Of a stretch of DNA of 64,000 nt, positions 24,461 to 33,150 are shown in pieces. The notes beneath the pieces are model-generated. The model saw nothing but the letters and a program-made list of their open reading frames with translations, did not search any database and was not told where the DNA came from. The position numbers and the translations under genes were made by a program. How positions within the stretch are numbered: position 1 is the first letter of the stretch; each line of letters begins with the position of its first letter. The stretch is taken from NCBI GenBank assembly GCA_900078775.1, contig LT549889.1, forward strand, positions 1,860,001 through 1,924,000, in the 5' to 3' direction. The stretch comes from Mycolicibacterium aurum (GTDB lineage Bacteria; Actinomycetota; Actinomycetes; Mycobacteriales; Mycobacteriaceae).

Positions 24461-25339
24461 TCACAAAAGGTCGTTGTCCAGGTCGCTGCGGTCCAGCCCC
24501 ATCGGGGTGGCCGCGGGCACATCGCCGGCCGCGACCACCAGTCGGGTCAGCGGTGTCAGGGCGGCGAACAGGGTGTCCAGCCGGGTCTCGTCGAGTGTGT
24601 CGAACGCGGTGAGCGCCAATCGGTCCGTGGTGTCCTCGATCTCGGCCTTGAGCTCGGCTCCGGCCGGGGTGAGCGCACCGGCGCCGTCGAGCAGGCCCCG
24701 GTCGGCGAGTTCGGTCACGTGCAGCTCCCACTGGTCCTCGTCGTAGTCACGGCTGCGCATGATCATCTCCCGCGGCACCCGGTCCGCGGCGGCGTGCAGG
24801 ACGTTGGACTGCCGGCCGCTGATGCCGAAGACGTTGAGCGCGGCGACGTGTCCGTCGCCGCGGTGCTCACGCAGCAGGGTGGTGGCGTGCCACAACCGGG
24901 TCACCGGTTCGTCGGGCCAGGACAGGGCGAGGTTGGCCGCGAACAGCGGGCGGCCCTCGGCCGGGGCGTGCGCAGCCGCCTCGGCCAGCAGGTCGGCCGC
25001 GGCGCCCACCGACTCGGACTCCGCGAGGCCGCAGCGGCGCAGGGCGGCCACCGCGGCGTCGGATCGGGCCCGCAGCACCGCCTCCGGAGTGGCGATCTCC
25101 CAGGCCGCCGGCAACGCCGTGGCGACCCGGAAGTGCGCGAAGTTGTAGAACACCGCCGTCACCACCTCCGGTGCCACCGGCCCGAGCGGCGCGGACCGCG
25201 CAGCGAAGTACCCCGACCAGAATCCCCGGTAGCCCAGGTCGTCGAGGGCGCTACGGGCTTCCGGAGCGAAGTAGGTCACCGCGTGCACCGGCTCGATCCG
25301 GTCGAAGAGGCGACGGGCAACGGAGGTGGGTCGGCTCAT
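24461..25339 (-). CDS. SCO6745 family protein
   Basis: The product has 292 residues, mostly helical, beginning at MSRPTSVARRLFDRIEPVHAVTYF. The EPVHAVTYF, GYRGFWSGYFAARSAPLG and HVAALNVFGISG stretches mark the SCO6745 (SalK-like) family found in actinobacteria. Its C-terminal half contains a winged-helix-like segment (ELHVTELADRGLLD... LTPAGAELKAEIEDTTD) resembling MarR-type folds. The biochemical role is not known. The ATG at 25339 is chosen; an in-frame TTG at 25351 would overlap the gntR stop. It is the last gene of a leftward gntR unit. Confidence 0.72.
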   Translation of the reverse strand: MSRPTSVARRLFDRIEPVHAVTYFAPEARSALDDLGYRGFWSGYFAARSAPLGPVAPEVVTAVFYNFAHFRVATALPAAWEIATPEAVLRARSDAAVAALRRCGLAESESVGAAADLLAEAAAHAPAEGRPLFAANLALSWPDEPVTRLWHATTLLREHRGDGHVAALNVFGISGRQSNVLHAAADRVPREMIMRSRDYDEDQWELHVTELADRGLLDGAGALTPAGAELKAEIEDTTDRLALTAFDTLDETRLDTLFAALTPLTRLVVAAGDVPAATPMGLDRSDLDNDLL

Positions 25340-25347
25340 ACCGACAG

Positions 25348-26064
25348 TCAATCATTGCCGCCGTCGTCGTCGGCGACCGCCGAGGCGGCCTCGTCGATGA
25401 TGGCCCGCATGGCCCGTTCGGCACCCTCGGGGTCGCGCAGGCGGATCGCCCGTGCCACCTCGTCGTGCAGGGCGATGGCCGCCGGATTGGGCGCGGCGGG
25501 CATCATGCCGTGATGAGTGCGACCGGCGAGCACCTCGGCGACCACCGCGTTGAGCGCCCGGAACATCTCGTTGCCGCTGGCTTCCAGCAAGGTGCGGTGA
25601 AAGATCTTGTCCGCCTCCAGATACCGCTGCAGATCGCCGGACCGCCCGTGCATCACCATGTCCGAGACGGCGGCGGCCATGATTCGACACTGATGCGGGT
25701 CGGCGCGCCGGGCCGCGAGCGCCGCCGCGGCAGGTTCGAAACCGCGGCGCAGTTCGGACAGCGACATCAGCTGGGCGGCACGGTCGCCGGAGTCCAGCCG
25801 CCACCGGATCAGCCTGGGATCGAAGACATTCCACCGCTCGGGCGGTTGAATGGTGATGCCGACCCGGCGCCGCGAGGCCACCATGCCCATCGACTCCAGC
25901 ACCCGCACCGCCTCGCGGGCAACGCTGCGGGACACATCATGCTCGGCGCTGACGTGTTCCAGGTTTATCACCTGCCCGGCGGGGTACCTGCCGGACACCA
26001 CGGCGGTGCCCAGCGCGGTCAGCACGTTGTCGTGCAGCGCGCCGACGTTGGGCGTAGAGGACAC
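25348..26064 (-). CDS. gntR: GntR-family (FadR subgroup) regulator, probable gluconate repressor
   Basis: The regulator is 238 residues. The N-terminal winged helix (INLEHVSAEHDVSRSVAREAVRVLESMGMVASRRRVGITI, about 33-72) is followed by an all-helical FCD-type effector domain with the metal/ligand histidines in FHRTLLEASGN and ALHDEVARAI. It is divergently transcribed from gluconokinase with a 121-nt gap that contains a 22-bp palindrome, so it most likely represses gntK and itself, with gluconate or a phosphorylated derivative as effector. The start is GTG at 26064. Confidence 0.85.
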   Translation of the reverse strand: MSSTPNVGALHDNVLTALGTAVVSGRYPAGQVINLEHVSAEHDVSRSVAREAVRVLESMGMVASRRRVGITIQPPERWNVFDPRLIRWRLDSGDRAAQLMSLSELRRGFEPAAAALAARRADPHQCRIMAAAVSDMVMHGRSGDLQRYLEADKIFHRTLLEASGNEMFRALNAVVAEVLAGRTHHGMMPAAPNPAAIALHDEVARAIRLRDPEGAERAMRAIIDEAASAVADDDGGND

Positions 26065-26078
26065 AGATACATCCTGTC

Positions 26079-26100
26079 ATAGGTAGTCATGACCATCTAT
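26079..26100. promoter_or_regulatory. Candidate GntR operator
   Basis: A 22-bp imperfect palindrome centred on GTCATGAC; 9 of 11 base pairs are symmetric, with outer arms ATAG and CTAT. It starts 15 nt upstream of the gntR GTG and lies in the AT-rich gap leading to gntK, the expected place for an operator controlling both genes. Confidence 0.65.
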
Positions 26101-26185
26101 AAACATATTTTTTCGTGATCTGCTTGAAATAATATGACGATTGATGCACGCTATGTGAGGTCAGACACATGAAGGCGGTAGCAAG

Positions 26186-26686
26186 ATGACGGCACCAATC
26201 GTGGTGATGGGCGTATCGGGATCCGGCAAATCGACGGTCGGGGCCGCACTGGCCCAGCGGATCCGTGTTCCGTTCGCCGATGCGGACGACTTCCATCCGG
26301 AGGCGAACATCGCCAAGATGACCGCCGGGGAGGCGCTGAACGACGAGGACCGGCACCCCTGGCTGGAGTCGATCGGCCGGTGGCTGGCCGCACACGGCGC
26401 CGGCGGCGGGGTGATGAGTTGTTCGGCACTCAAACACCGCTACCGCGAACAGTTGCGCAGCCATTGCCCGTCCGTGCGGTTCCTGCATCTCAGCGGTACC
26501 CCCGAGGTCATCGGTGCCCGACAGGCGAGCCGGCCCGGGCACTTCATGCCCGCCTCGCTGCTCGCCTCGCAGTTCGAAACCCTGGAGCCACTGACCTCCG
26601 ATGAGGTCGGGCTGACGATCGACGTCGGCCAGAGCATCGACGCCATCATCGACGAGTACGTCTCCCGCGCCGGCCTGGAATCCTGA
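26186..26686 (+). CDS. gntK: Gluconokinase
   Basis: The 166-residue P-loop kinase carries Walker A GVSGSGKST at 9-17, ADDFHPEANIAKMTAGEALNDEDRHPWL (the gluconate-binding signature), and SCSALKHRYREQLR. It phosphorylates D-gluconate to 6-phosphogluconate with ATP, feeding the pentose-phosphate pathway. Length and motifs match thermoresistant gluconokinases. No gluconate permease lies beside it. Expression is probably controlled by the divergent GntR through the palindrome at 26079-26100. Confidence 0.95.
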   Translation: MTAPIVVMGVSGSGKSTVGAALAQRIRVPFADADDFHPEANIAKMTAGEALNDEDRHPWLESIGRWLAAHGAGGGVMSCSALKHRYREQLRSHCPSVRFLHLSGTPEVIGARQASRPGHFMPASLLASQFETLEPLTSDEVGLTIDVGQSIDAIIDEYVSRAGLES

Positions 26687-26713
26687 CGACGAACCCCGCA
26701 CTCCGTGGCGGCG

Positions 26714-27181
26714 TCAGGCCTTGCGCACCTGGGTGCCGCCCGCGAGTTCATCGTGCTTGCCCTGCTTGGTCGCACTGCCGCTGATGGTCACCGCGATCAC
26801 CAGAATCGCGATCACCCCGAGCAGGCCGCCGATCAACGGCACGATCGGCAGCAGCGTGAACGCATTGCGGATGGCCGACTGCCGCAGGGTGGGTTTGGCG
26901 CCGGCCGGGCCGTACACGGACAGCCCGAGGATCTTCTTGCCCGGTGTCCAACCCTGGGCCACCTCGAAGGCGACGAAGTAGACGAAGGTGAGCAGACCGG
27001 TGAACAGTCCGGTCACCCAGATGTTGGACAACGAGTCGGTGAAGAACGCCAACACGAAGGCGGCGATGCCGACCAGGATGCCGTCGATGAAGCGCGCGAA
27101 GAAGCGAATGAGCAGGCCGCCGGGTTTTCCGTCGGGGGTGCTGTAGGTGCTGGGGTAGGGGTCGAATCCACCGGTGCTCAT
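26714..27181 (-). CDS. RDD family membrane protein
   Basis: The 155-residue protein opens with a short proline/tyrosine-rich tail (MSTGGFDPYPSTYSTPDG). The RDD core follows: LIRFFARFIDGILVGIAAFVLAF with the Arg and Asp in the first helix, a second helix, then GWTPGKKILGLSVYG and two more hydrophobic stretches. RDD proteins are small multi-pass membrane proteins; some act as ion exchangers, most are uncharacterised. The ATG at 27181 is supported by a TAGGTT box ending 7 nt upstream that overlaps the stop of the preceding TetR gene. Confidence 0.85.
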   Translation of the reverse strand: MSTGGFDPYPSTYSTPDGKPGGLLIRFFARFIDGILVGIAAFVLAFFTDSLSNIWVTGLFTGLLTFVYFVAFEVAQGWTPGKKILGLSVYGPAGAKPTLRQSAIRNAFTLLPIVPLIGGLLGVIAILVIAVTISGSATKQGKHDELAGGTQVRKA

Positions 27182-27188
27182 GCCTGCG

Positions 27189-27194
27189 AACCTA
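27189..27194 (-). promoter_or_regulatory. -10 box overlapping the TetR stop codon
   Basis: On the minus strand TAGGTT begins with the TAG stop (27192-27194) of the double-TetR gene and ends 7 nt before the ATG of the RDD gene. Confidence 0.45.
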
Positions 27195-28460
27195 CCCGTC
27201 GCGGTGCCGGCGGGCGATACCACGCAGCACGGTGTCGCGGGCCAGTGTCAGTGCCGCGGAGGTGCCGATGCCGGCGATGATGTTGCCGGGCACCCACAGC
27301 ACGTCCATCACGCAGCGCGCCAGCACATCCAGCGGGGCGGCGTCGATCCGTAGATCACCTGCCCGGCCGCCGGCAGCCAGCAGATCCTCCAGCTGTTCCA
27401 TCCGGCTGGCGAAGGCGTAGCCCGGATTCGGGCTGTCCGGCGGTGACTGGCGCATCCAGGCCAACTGGATCTTCCACTCGTCCGGGAACTGGTCGACGGC
27501 GTTGATGAAGATCCAGCTGATCGCATCGAGCTTCTGCGCCGCGGTGGACTCCGAGCCCATCACCGCGACCGACGCGGTGACCGTCTTCTCTCCGAAGTCG
27601 CGCATGATCGACGCCAGCAGTTGGTCTTTCGACCCGATGATCCGGTAGACGGTGGCCGGGTTGAGCTCGGCCTCGGTGGCGATATCGCGAATGGTGGCGA
27701 CCTCGAACCCCTTGCGGCCGAATACGGTACGCGCCGCATTGCGGATGTGGGTGGCCTTGTCGCTGCGATCGGCACCGTCGTCGGCACCCCACCGGGCGAT
27801 CACCGCCTCGGCCGCGGCGAGCGCCGGTGAATCGTCGAAGTCACCGGCTTTGTCGGTGTCGGTTGTCAACCCGGTCAGCATGATCCGGCAGAGCGCGCCG
27901 GCCACCTCATCGGCGCCGGCGTCACGTCGGATCACGTCGAGCCCGACGTGCAGCATCGACTGGCAGATCCGGTCGGCCACCACGGCCAGATCCAGATCGG
28001 GTCGCACGTATCCGCTCCACCGCCCGGCCCGCAGGGTCTGAACCATCGCGTCCTGCAACGACTTCGGCGGGTGGCGCAGCAACTCGACCAGAACCGGGCT
28101 CTCGGTCGGCGCCTCGTAGAAGGACATCTGCAGCGCGGCCCGATTGCGTACCGCGCAGCGGGCGATGTCAGCGCCGAGCTCGACGACGCGGTCCTCGACG
28201 GTGGCGGCGTCCTGCGCATCGAGTCGGGTCAGGCCGAGTTCACCCGCGCGGGCCAGGTCGGCGTGGTACCGGCGCACGAGTTCCAGCAGCAGGTCATCCC
28301 GGGATTCGAAGTGGTGGTACAGACTGCCGGTGAGAATGCCTGCGGCACCAGCGATCTCCTGTAGTGAGGTACGCAGGCCCGAGGTGGCGATCAGTGTCTC
28401 GGCGGTCTGCAGTATCTCGGCGCGCCGGGAACCCTCGGTGGGCTGGGCATTGGTGGTCAT
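27192..28460 (-). CDS. Double-TetR regulator, Mce3R-like
   Basis: The 422-residue product contains two complete TetR units in tandem. The first HTH is LQEIAGAAGILTGSLYHHFESRDDLL (about 36-61); the second is TIRDIATEAELNPATVYRIIGSKDQLL (about 255-281). This layout is that of Mce3R, the repressor of the mce3 operon in M. tuberculosis. It lies just upstream of, and divergent from, an mce operon, making it the prime candidate regulator. The ATG overlaps the stop of the oxidoreductase gene by 4 nt, so both are one operon. A full-length paralogue stands at the other end of the mce operon (37576). Confidence 0.87.
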   Translation of the reverse strand: MTTNAQPTEGSRRAEILQTAETLIATSGLRTSLQEIAGAAGILTGSLYHHFESRDDLLLELVRRYHADLARAGELGLTRLDAQDAATVEDRVVELGADIARCAVRNRAALQMSFYEAPTESPVLVELLRHPPKSLQDAMVQTLRAGRWSGYVRPDLDLAVVADRICQSMLHVGLDVIRRDAGADEVAGALCRIMLTGLTTDTDKAGDFDDSPALAAAEAVIARWGADDGADRSDKATHIRNAARTVFGRKGFEVATIRDIATEAELNPATVYRIIGSKDQLLASIMRDFGEKTVTASVAVMGSESTAAQKLDAISWIFINAVDQFPDEWKIQLAWMRQSPPDSPNPGYAFASRMEQLEDLLAAGGRAGDLRIDAAPLDVLARCVMDVLWVPGNIIAGIGTSAALTLARDTVLRGIARRHRDG

Positions 28461-29548
28461 TCGAATACGTGCCGGGGCAGTGTGTTGGGCAGGTCCAGCG
28501 AGGTGAGCAGTCCCGCCTTCGCCTCGACGACGTAGGGGACGGCGTTGACCACCCGCATGGCGGTCGCGGCCATGGCGGCCCGCCCCGCGCCGTGTCCCTC
28601 GGCATCGCCGAGGGTCATCTCACAGTGGATGTCGGGATCGCCGTCGATGTCGACCCGGTAGGTGGCATCGGTCTGTGTGGCCGGCCAGTCCGGTGCCACA
28701 TCGCGGGACATCCGGATGATGTGCACCAGCACGATGGCCTCCCGGCCGTCGATCACCCCGGCCGCCCGGGTCCGCACCGCACCGCAGGTGCCCGCCGCGA
28801 TGGTGCCGAACGCGACCTCGATGTCGCGGTCGGTCGGCTCGCGGTCCAGGGTGCCGCGGATCTCGGACACCTCGGTGCCCAATCCCTCGGCGATCAGCCG
28901 GATGGGTGCGTTCCAGGCCAGTTCGATGAAGCCGGGGGTTTTGAGCATGGGTTCGAAGTCCAGCGGCCGCCCGAAGCCCATCCCGTCCATCATCACGTCG
29001 GCCACCGGGTAGTGGTCGTTGAGCGAGATCTCGGTCGCGGTGACGGTGCGGATCTTCTTGGATTGTGTGGTCAGCAGCAGCGCCAACTGGTCGGACCCGA
29101 AACCGGGGAACACACCGGATACGTAGAGCGAGGCGTCGCCTGTCCGGGCGGCGGCGTTCAGCCGAGCACGCCACTCGGGCAGGAAGTACGACGGCGGGTA
29201 CAACAGGCTCGTCGAGGTGGTCGTCACCACGTTGATGCCCGCGGCGAGCAGCCGCTCGTAGTCCGGCAGGGCACCGGCGTCGCGTTCGGGCCCACTCGCG
29301 GCGTAGACGACGCAGTGCGGCTGCAGCGCGATCAGGGCGTCGGCGTCCCGTGTCGCGGCGAGTCCGACCGGCGGCCCGCCGGCCAGCTCGCCCACGTCGC
29401 GGCCGTCCTTCTCCGGGTTGTGCACCCACACGCCGACCAGCTCGAGGTCAGGTCGCCGCAGCACTGCGTCGACGGCGATGGCGCCGACCCCGCCGGTGGA
29501 CCACACCACAACCCGCTGCGGCACCTTTCCCACGGGCGTCCTGGCCAC
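28457..29548 (-). CDS. NAD(P)-dependent oxidoreductase, dihydrodipicolinate-reductase-like / amine-dehydrogenase family
   Basis: The protein has 363 residues with an N-terminal Rossmann fold (VVVWSTGGVGAIAVDAVLRRPDLELVGVWVH, about 13-43), then VVYAASG and GINVVTTTST. The family includes native amine dehydrogenases characterised from mycobacteria, which reductively aminate carbonyl compounds; here the activity is unproven. The GTG start at 29548 follows GAGGAGA at good spacing. It is the first gene of a leftward operon with the Mce3R-like regulator and diverges from mceA, so it is probably part of the same response as the mce operon. Confidence 0.75.
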   Translation of the reverse strand: MARTPVGKVPQRVVVWSTGGVGAIAVDAVLRRPDLELVGVWVHNPEKDGRDVGELAGGPPVGLAATRDADALIALQPHCVVYAASGPERDAGALPDYERLLAAGINVVTTTSTSLLYPPSYFLPEWRARLNAAARTGDASLYVSGVFPGFGSDQLALLLTTQSKKIRTVTATEISLNDHYPVADVMMDGMGFGRPLDFEPMLKTPGFIELAWNAPIRLIAEGLGTEVSEIRGTLDREPTDRDIEVAFGTIAAGTCGAVRTRAAGVIDGREAIVLVHIIRMSRDVAPDWPATQTDATYRVDIDGDPDIHCEMTLGDAEGHGAGRAAMAATAMRVVNAVPYVVEAKAGLLTSLDLPNTLPRHVFE

Positions 29549-29864
29549 GGCATCTCCTCAACGGTCGATTCGGGGAGTCTCGGCGACCATAACCTAACTT
29601 TTGTTGCAATGGGTCTAAACGACGGCAGCCACCCGCACCTCGGTCGACCTGCGCGAAAGTTGTTGACACTGTGGTCAAAACTGTTCTGGACCACGCCCGA
29701 CCCTTGACCGCCCGACAATTCGGGCTGTAGCTTCCGAATCAAACATTAGGTTGCCAGCCACGAATCACCCTGTAAAAACGGGCGGACGGGGATCTTTGTG
29801 CTCGGTACACGGTCGCGCCGTGACCGGGACGCTGGCCTGAGGTGGTTCGCCGGGAGGGGTGGTC
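29549..29864. promoter_or_regulatory. Divergent control region of the mce operon
   Basis: This 316-nt gap without a gene holds a plausible rightward promoter (TTGACC 29704-29709, 18-nt spacer, TAGCTT 29728-29733). AACCTAA at 29591-29597 and its inverse TTAGGTT at 29746-29752 lie about 150 nt apart. An imperfect palindrome TTGAC-N6-GTCAA lies at 29663-29678. The paired half-sites, one near the leftward gene and one just past the mce transcription start, are natural candidates for the two-headed Mce3R-like regulators. No yrbE gene or remnant is visible. Confidence 0.5.
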
Positions 29865-31052
29865 GTGCCGAACCTGACGACGCGATCGCTCTCCGGGGTG
29901 GGCACGATCATCGCGTTGTCAGCGGTCGTCACGCTGGCGGTCGTCGCCTTCCGGGGCGACCTCGAGGACTCGGTGCCGGTCACCGTGCTGTCTCCGCGCG
30001 CCGGCCTGGTGATGAATCCCGACGCCAAGGTGCAGTTCCACGGTGTACAGGTGGGCACGGTCGCCGCCATCGAGGACCGCGCCGACGGACAGGCGGCGCT
30101 GCGGCTGGCGATGGATCCGGCCCGGCTGCCGGCCATCCCCGCCAACGCGATCGCCGACATCGCCGCGACCACGGTGTTCGGCGCCAAATCGGTACAACTG
30201 CGGCTGCCGCCCGACCCGTCGGAACAGCCCATGTACGCCGGGCAGGTGCTCGACGCGCAGCAGGTGATGATCGAGATCAACACCGTGTTCGAGCGGTTGG
30301 TGTCGGTGCTCTCGACCATTCAGCCCCAGAAGCTGAACCAGACCCTCGGCGCGATCGCGGCGGCCACCGGTGGCAACGGCAGCCAGGTCGGCGAGATGCT
30401 GGTGGACCTCAATTCCTTCCTGCGCCAGATGAATCCGCACATCGACACGATCAACCACCACTTGGAGGCCATGCCGGAGGTGCTGAGTTCCTACGCCGAC
30501 GCGGCCCCGGCTCTGCTGGCCACCGCCGATGACGGGACCGAGATCGGCCGGACCCTGGTGGAGGAGGAACCCAATCTGGACGCCATGCTGCTCGGCGCCA
30601 TCGGACTGGCCGATGTCGGCGACGAGGTGCTGCGGGAGAACCGCCGAACCCTGACCGACACCCTGAAGTTCTTGGCGCCCACCACCGATCTGACCAATGA
30701 GTACAACGAGGCGCTGCGCTGCGCTCTCAAGGGCATGACGCTGATGTCGACCAACCCGCCGCTGAACGAACCGGGGGTGGACATCCTGGCCGGATTCATG
30801 TGGAGCCAAGAGCGCTACCGGTACCCCGAGAACATCCCGAAGGTGGCGGCCACCGGCGGGCCGCAGTGCACCGATATGCCGGACGTGCCGTATCAGAAGG
30901 TGCCGCCGTTCGTGATCGCCGACGTCGGGGCCAATCCGTGGAAGTACAACAATCCGGGCATCGTGCTCAATGCCGATGGCCTCAAACGGATCCTGTTCGG
31001 CCCCAAGGACGGACCGCCCCGTAACAGTGCGCAGATCGGTCAGCCCGGATGA
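29865..31052 (+). CDS. mceA: MCE family protein, MceA position
   Basis: The 395-residue protein has one N-terminal membrane helix (about 11-30) and then the MCE domain (VTVLSPRAGLVMNPDAKVQFHGVQVGTVAAI... ATTVFGAKSVQLRLP, about 40-120). A helical region follows with NTVFERLVSVLSTIQPQKLNQTLGAIA. MCE proteins form periplasmic tubes that move lipids to an inner-membrane YrbE/ATPase complex. The pattern around ATTVFGAK is MceA-type. GTG 29865 is preferred over GTG 29859 because GGGAGG lies 7 nt upstream. The protein is shorter than typical Mce1A, lacking part of the C-terminal tail. Confidence 0.9.
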   Translation: MPNLTTRSLSGVGTIIALSAVVTLAVVAFRGDLEDSVPVTVLSPRAGLVMNPDAKVQFHGVQVGTVAAIEDRADGQAALRLAMDPARLPAIPANAIADIAATTVFGAKSVQLRLPPDPSEQPMYAGQVLDAQQVMIEINTVFERLVSVLSTIQPQKLNQTLGAIAAATGGNGSQVGEMLVDLNSFLRQMNPHIDTINHHLEAMPEVLSSYADAAPALLATADDGTEIGRTLVEEEPNLDAMLLGAIGLADVGDEVLRENRRTLTDTLKFLAPTTDLTNEYNEALRCALKGMTLMSTNPPLNEPGVDILAGFMWSQERYRYPENIPKVAATGGPQCTDMPDVPYQKVPPFVIADVGANPWKYNNPGIVLNADGLKRILFGPKDGPPRNSAQIGQPG

Positions 31053-32065
31053 CGCGGCTGGGCCTCAAGTTCGCGGCGTTCGCGGTGGTGATGACGCTGC
31101 TGACCGCCGCGCTGTTCTTCATCTTCGGTCAGTACCGGACGGGCTCCACCAACACCTACACCGCCGTGTTCACCGACGTGTCCCACCTGGAACCCGGTGA
31201 GTCCGTGCGGTTTGCGGGTGTCCGGGTCGGCACCGTCGCCGATGTGCGCATGCAGGCCGACAAGACGGTACTGGTGTCGTTCTCCGCGGACCGCGACGTG
31301 GCGCTGACCGACGGGACCCGCGCCGAAGTGCGCTACCTCAACCTGGTCGGTGACCGGTTTCTGGAAATCGTCGACGAACCCGGATCGACCAGGCTGCTGC
31401 CGCCCGGAGCGCGCATCCCGGTGCAGCGCACCGCACCGGCACTGGACCTGGATCTGCTGCTGGGTGGACTCAAACCGGTCGTGCAGGGCCTCAACCCCGA
31501 GGACGTCAACGCGCTCACCGGCTCGCTCATCCAGGTGGTCCAGGGCCAGGGCCCGACCATGGAGTCCTTGATGAGCAACTCCTCGACGTTCGTCAACACG
31601 ATGGCCGACCGCAGCGCGACGATCCAGCAACTCATCGACAGCCTGCGCCGCACCCTGGGCACCCTCACCGACCAGGGCGCGGACTTCACCACGGCCATCG
31701 ACCGGCTGGAGCGCTTCATCAGCGGGGTGGCCGCCGAGCGCGAACCGGTCGGGGCCGCCATCGACGCCCTCGACGCCGGGACCGCCTCGCTGGCCGATCT
31801 GCTCGGCCGGGCGCGCGGACCGCTGGCCGGGACCGTCGACCAGATCAACCGGCTGGCTCCCGCCCTCGAAGGCCAGAAGAACCTACTCGACGACGCCCTG
31901 CAGAAGGCACCGGAGAACTACCGCAAGCTGGTCCGGATCGGCTCGTACGGAAGCTTCGTCAACTACTACATCTGCTCGATGGCGGTCCGGGTCACCGACC
32001 TGCAGGGCCGGACCGCGGTATTCCCGGTGTTCAAACAGGAACAGGGCAGGTGCGTGGAGCCCTGA
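31049..32065 (+). CDS. mceB: MCE family protein, MceB position
   Basis: The product has 338 residues: membrane helix 5-24 (FAAFAVVMTLLTAALFFIF), then the MCE domain with YTAVFTDVSHLEPGESVRFAGVRVGTV and EVRYLNLVGDRFLEIV (about 35-120), and a long helical stretch ending in YGSFVNYYIC with C-terminal cysteines, typical of MceB. It starts in an ATGA overlap with mceA, so translation is coupled. The six Mce proteins presumably assemble together as a hexameric tube in the cell envelope. Confidence 0.9.
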   Translation: MTRLGLKFAAFAVVMTLLTAALFFIFGQYRTGSTNTYTAVFTDVSHLEPGESVRFAGVRVGTVADVRMQADKTVLVSFSADRDVALTDGTRAEVRYLNLVGDRFLEIVDEPGSTRLLPPGARIPVQRTAPALDLDLLLGGLKPVVQGLNPEDVNALTGSLIQVVQGQGPTMESLMSNSSTFVNTMADRSATIQQLIDSLRRTLGTLTDQGADFTTAIDRLERFISGVAAEREPVGAAIDALDAGTASLADLLGRARGPLAGTVDQINRLAPALEGQKNLLDDALQKAPENYRKLVRIGSYGSFVNYYICSMAVRVTDLQGRTAVFPVFKQEQGRCVEP

Positions 32066-33150
32066 TGCTGAAATATCGAGGTCCCAAGCTGATCCGCGCC
32101 GGAATCATGGGCGCGGTCCTGATCGCGCTGGTGGTGGCCGTCGGGCTGCAGCCACAGCTGCTCATCAACTGGGCGACCACGGTCCGCTATCAGGCGGTCT
32201 TCGCCGACGCCGCGGGCCTGGTGGTCGGCAACAAGGTGGCGGTGTCCGGGATGGACGTCGGCACGGTCTCCGATATCGAGTTGGGCGCCGAGGGTGCGCT
32301 GGTCACCTTCACCGCCGATGCCACACTGCAATTCGGCTCCGACACCACCGCCCACATCCGGACCGGGACGCTGCTCGGACAGCGTGAGCTCACCCTGGAG
32401 TCCGCCGGGTCGGGCACCCTGCGGCCGATGTCGGTCATCCCGCGCTCACGGACGTTCACCCCGTACGCGCTCACCGACGCGGTCGGGCAGTTGACCAGCA
32501 ACACCGCGGGCACCGACACCACGGCGGTCAACCAGTCCCTGGATACCCTGTCGGCCACCATCGATCAGATCGCCCCCCAACTAGGGCCAACCTTCGACGG
32601 TCTGACCCGTATCTCGCAGACGATGAATCAACGCGATGAAGCGCTGGGGGATCTGCTGCGCAGCAGCAACGCGGTCACCGAAATCCTCGCCGAGCGCAGC
32701 CAGCAGGTGAACACCCTGATCCTCAACGCCGACGACCTCGTCGAGGTGCTGGCCGAACGACGTTGGGCGATCGTGGAGTTGCTCTCGCACGTGTCGGCGG
32801 TGTCACGGGAGATGGCCGGCGTGATCGCCGACAACGAACAGGAACTCGCCCCGTCACTGGCCAAACTCAACGCGGTCTCGGCGGTGCTGGAGAAGAACCG
32901 GGACAACATCGCGTTGGCGCTGCCCCGGCTGGCGAAGTTCCAGATCACGCTGGGGGAGACCGTCGCCAACGGCCCGTACTACAGCGCCTACATCCCCAAC
33001 CTCGATCTGCCGCCGCTGCTGCAGCCGTTCCTGGACTATGCGTTCGGTTTTCGCCGCGGGGTGAACGCCGGCCAGCCGCCGGACAACGCCGGGCCGCGCG
33101 CGGAATTCCCCTTTCCCTACAACGGCATACCGGAGAAGCCGCACCCATGA
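32065..33150 (+). CDS. mceC: MCE family protein, MceC position
   Basis: The product has 361 residues: membrane helix at 10-30 (IRAGIMGAVLIALVVAVGL), MCE domain RYQAVFADAAGLVVGNKVAVSGMDVGTVSDI to TGTLLGQRELTLE (about 38-118), then coiled helices with LNADDLVEVLAERRWAIVELLSHVSAVSREM. The C-terminal PFLDYAFGFRRG region is common to MceC proteins. The ATG at 32065 shares its A with the TGA of mceB. A longer frame to 32050 exists but lacks support. Confidence 0.88.
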   Translation: MLKYRGPKLIRAGIMGAVLIALVVAVGLQPQLLINWATTVRYQAVFADAAGLVVGNKVAVSGMDVGTVSDIELGAEGALVTFTADATLQFGSDTTAHIRTGTLLGQRELTLESAGSGTLRPMSVIPRSRTFTPYALTDAVGQLTSNTAGTDTTAVNQSLDTLSATIDQIAPQLGPTFDGLTRISQTMNQRDEALGDLLRSSNAVTEILAERSQQVNTLILNADDLVEVLAERRWAIVELLSHVSAVSREMAGVIADNEQELAPSLAKLNAVSAVLEKNRDNIALALPRLAKFQITLGETVANGPYYSAYIPNLDLPPLLQPFLDYAFGFRRGVNAGQPPDNAGPRAEFPFPYNGIPEKPHP

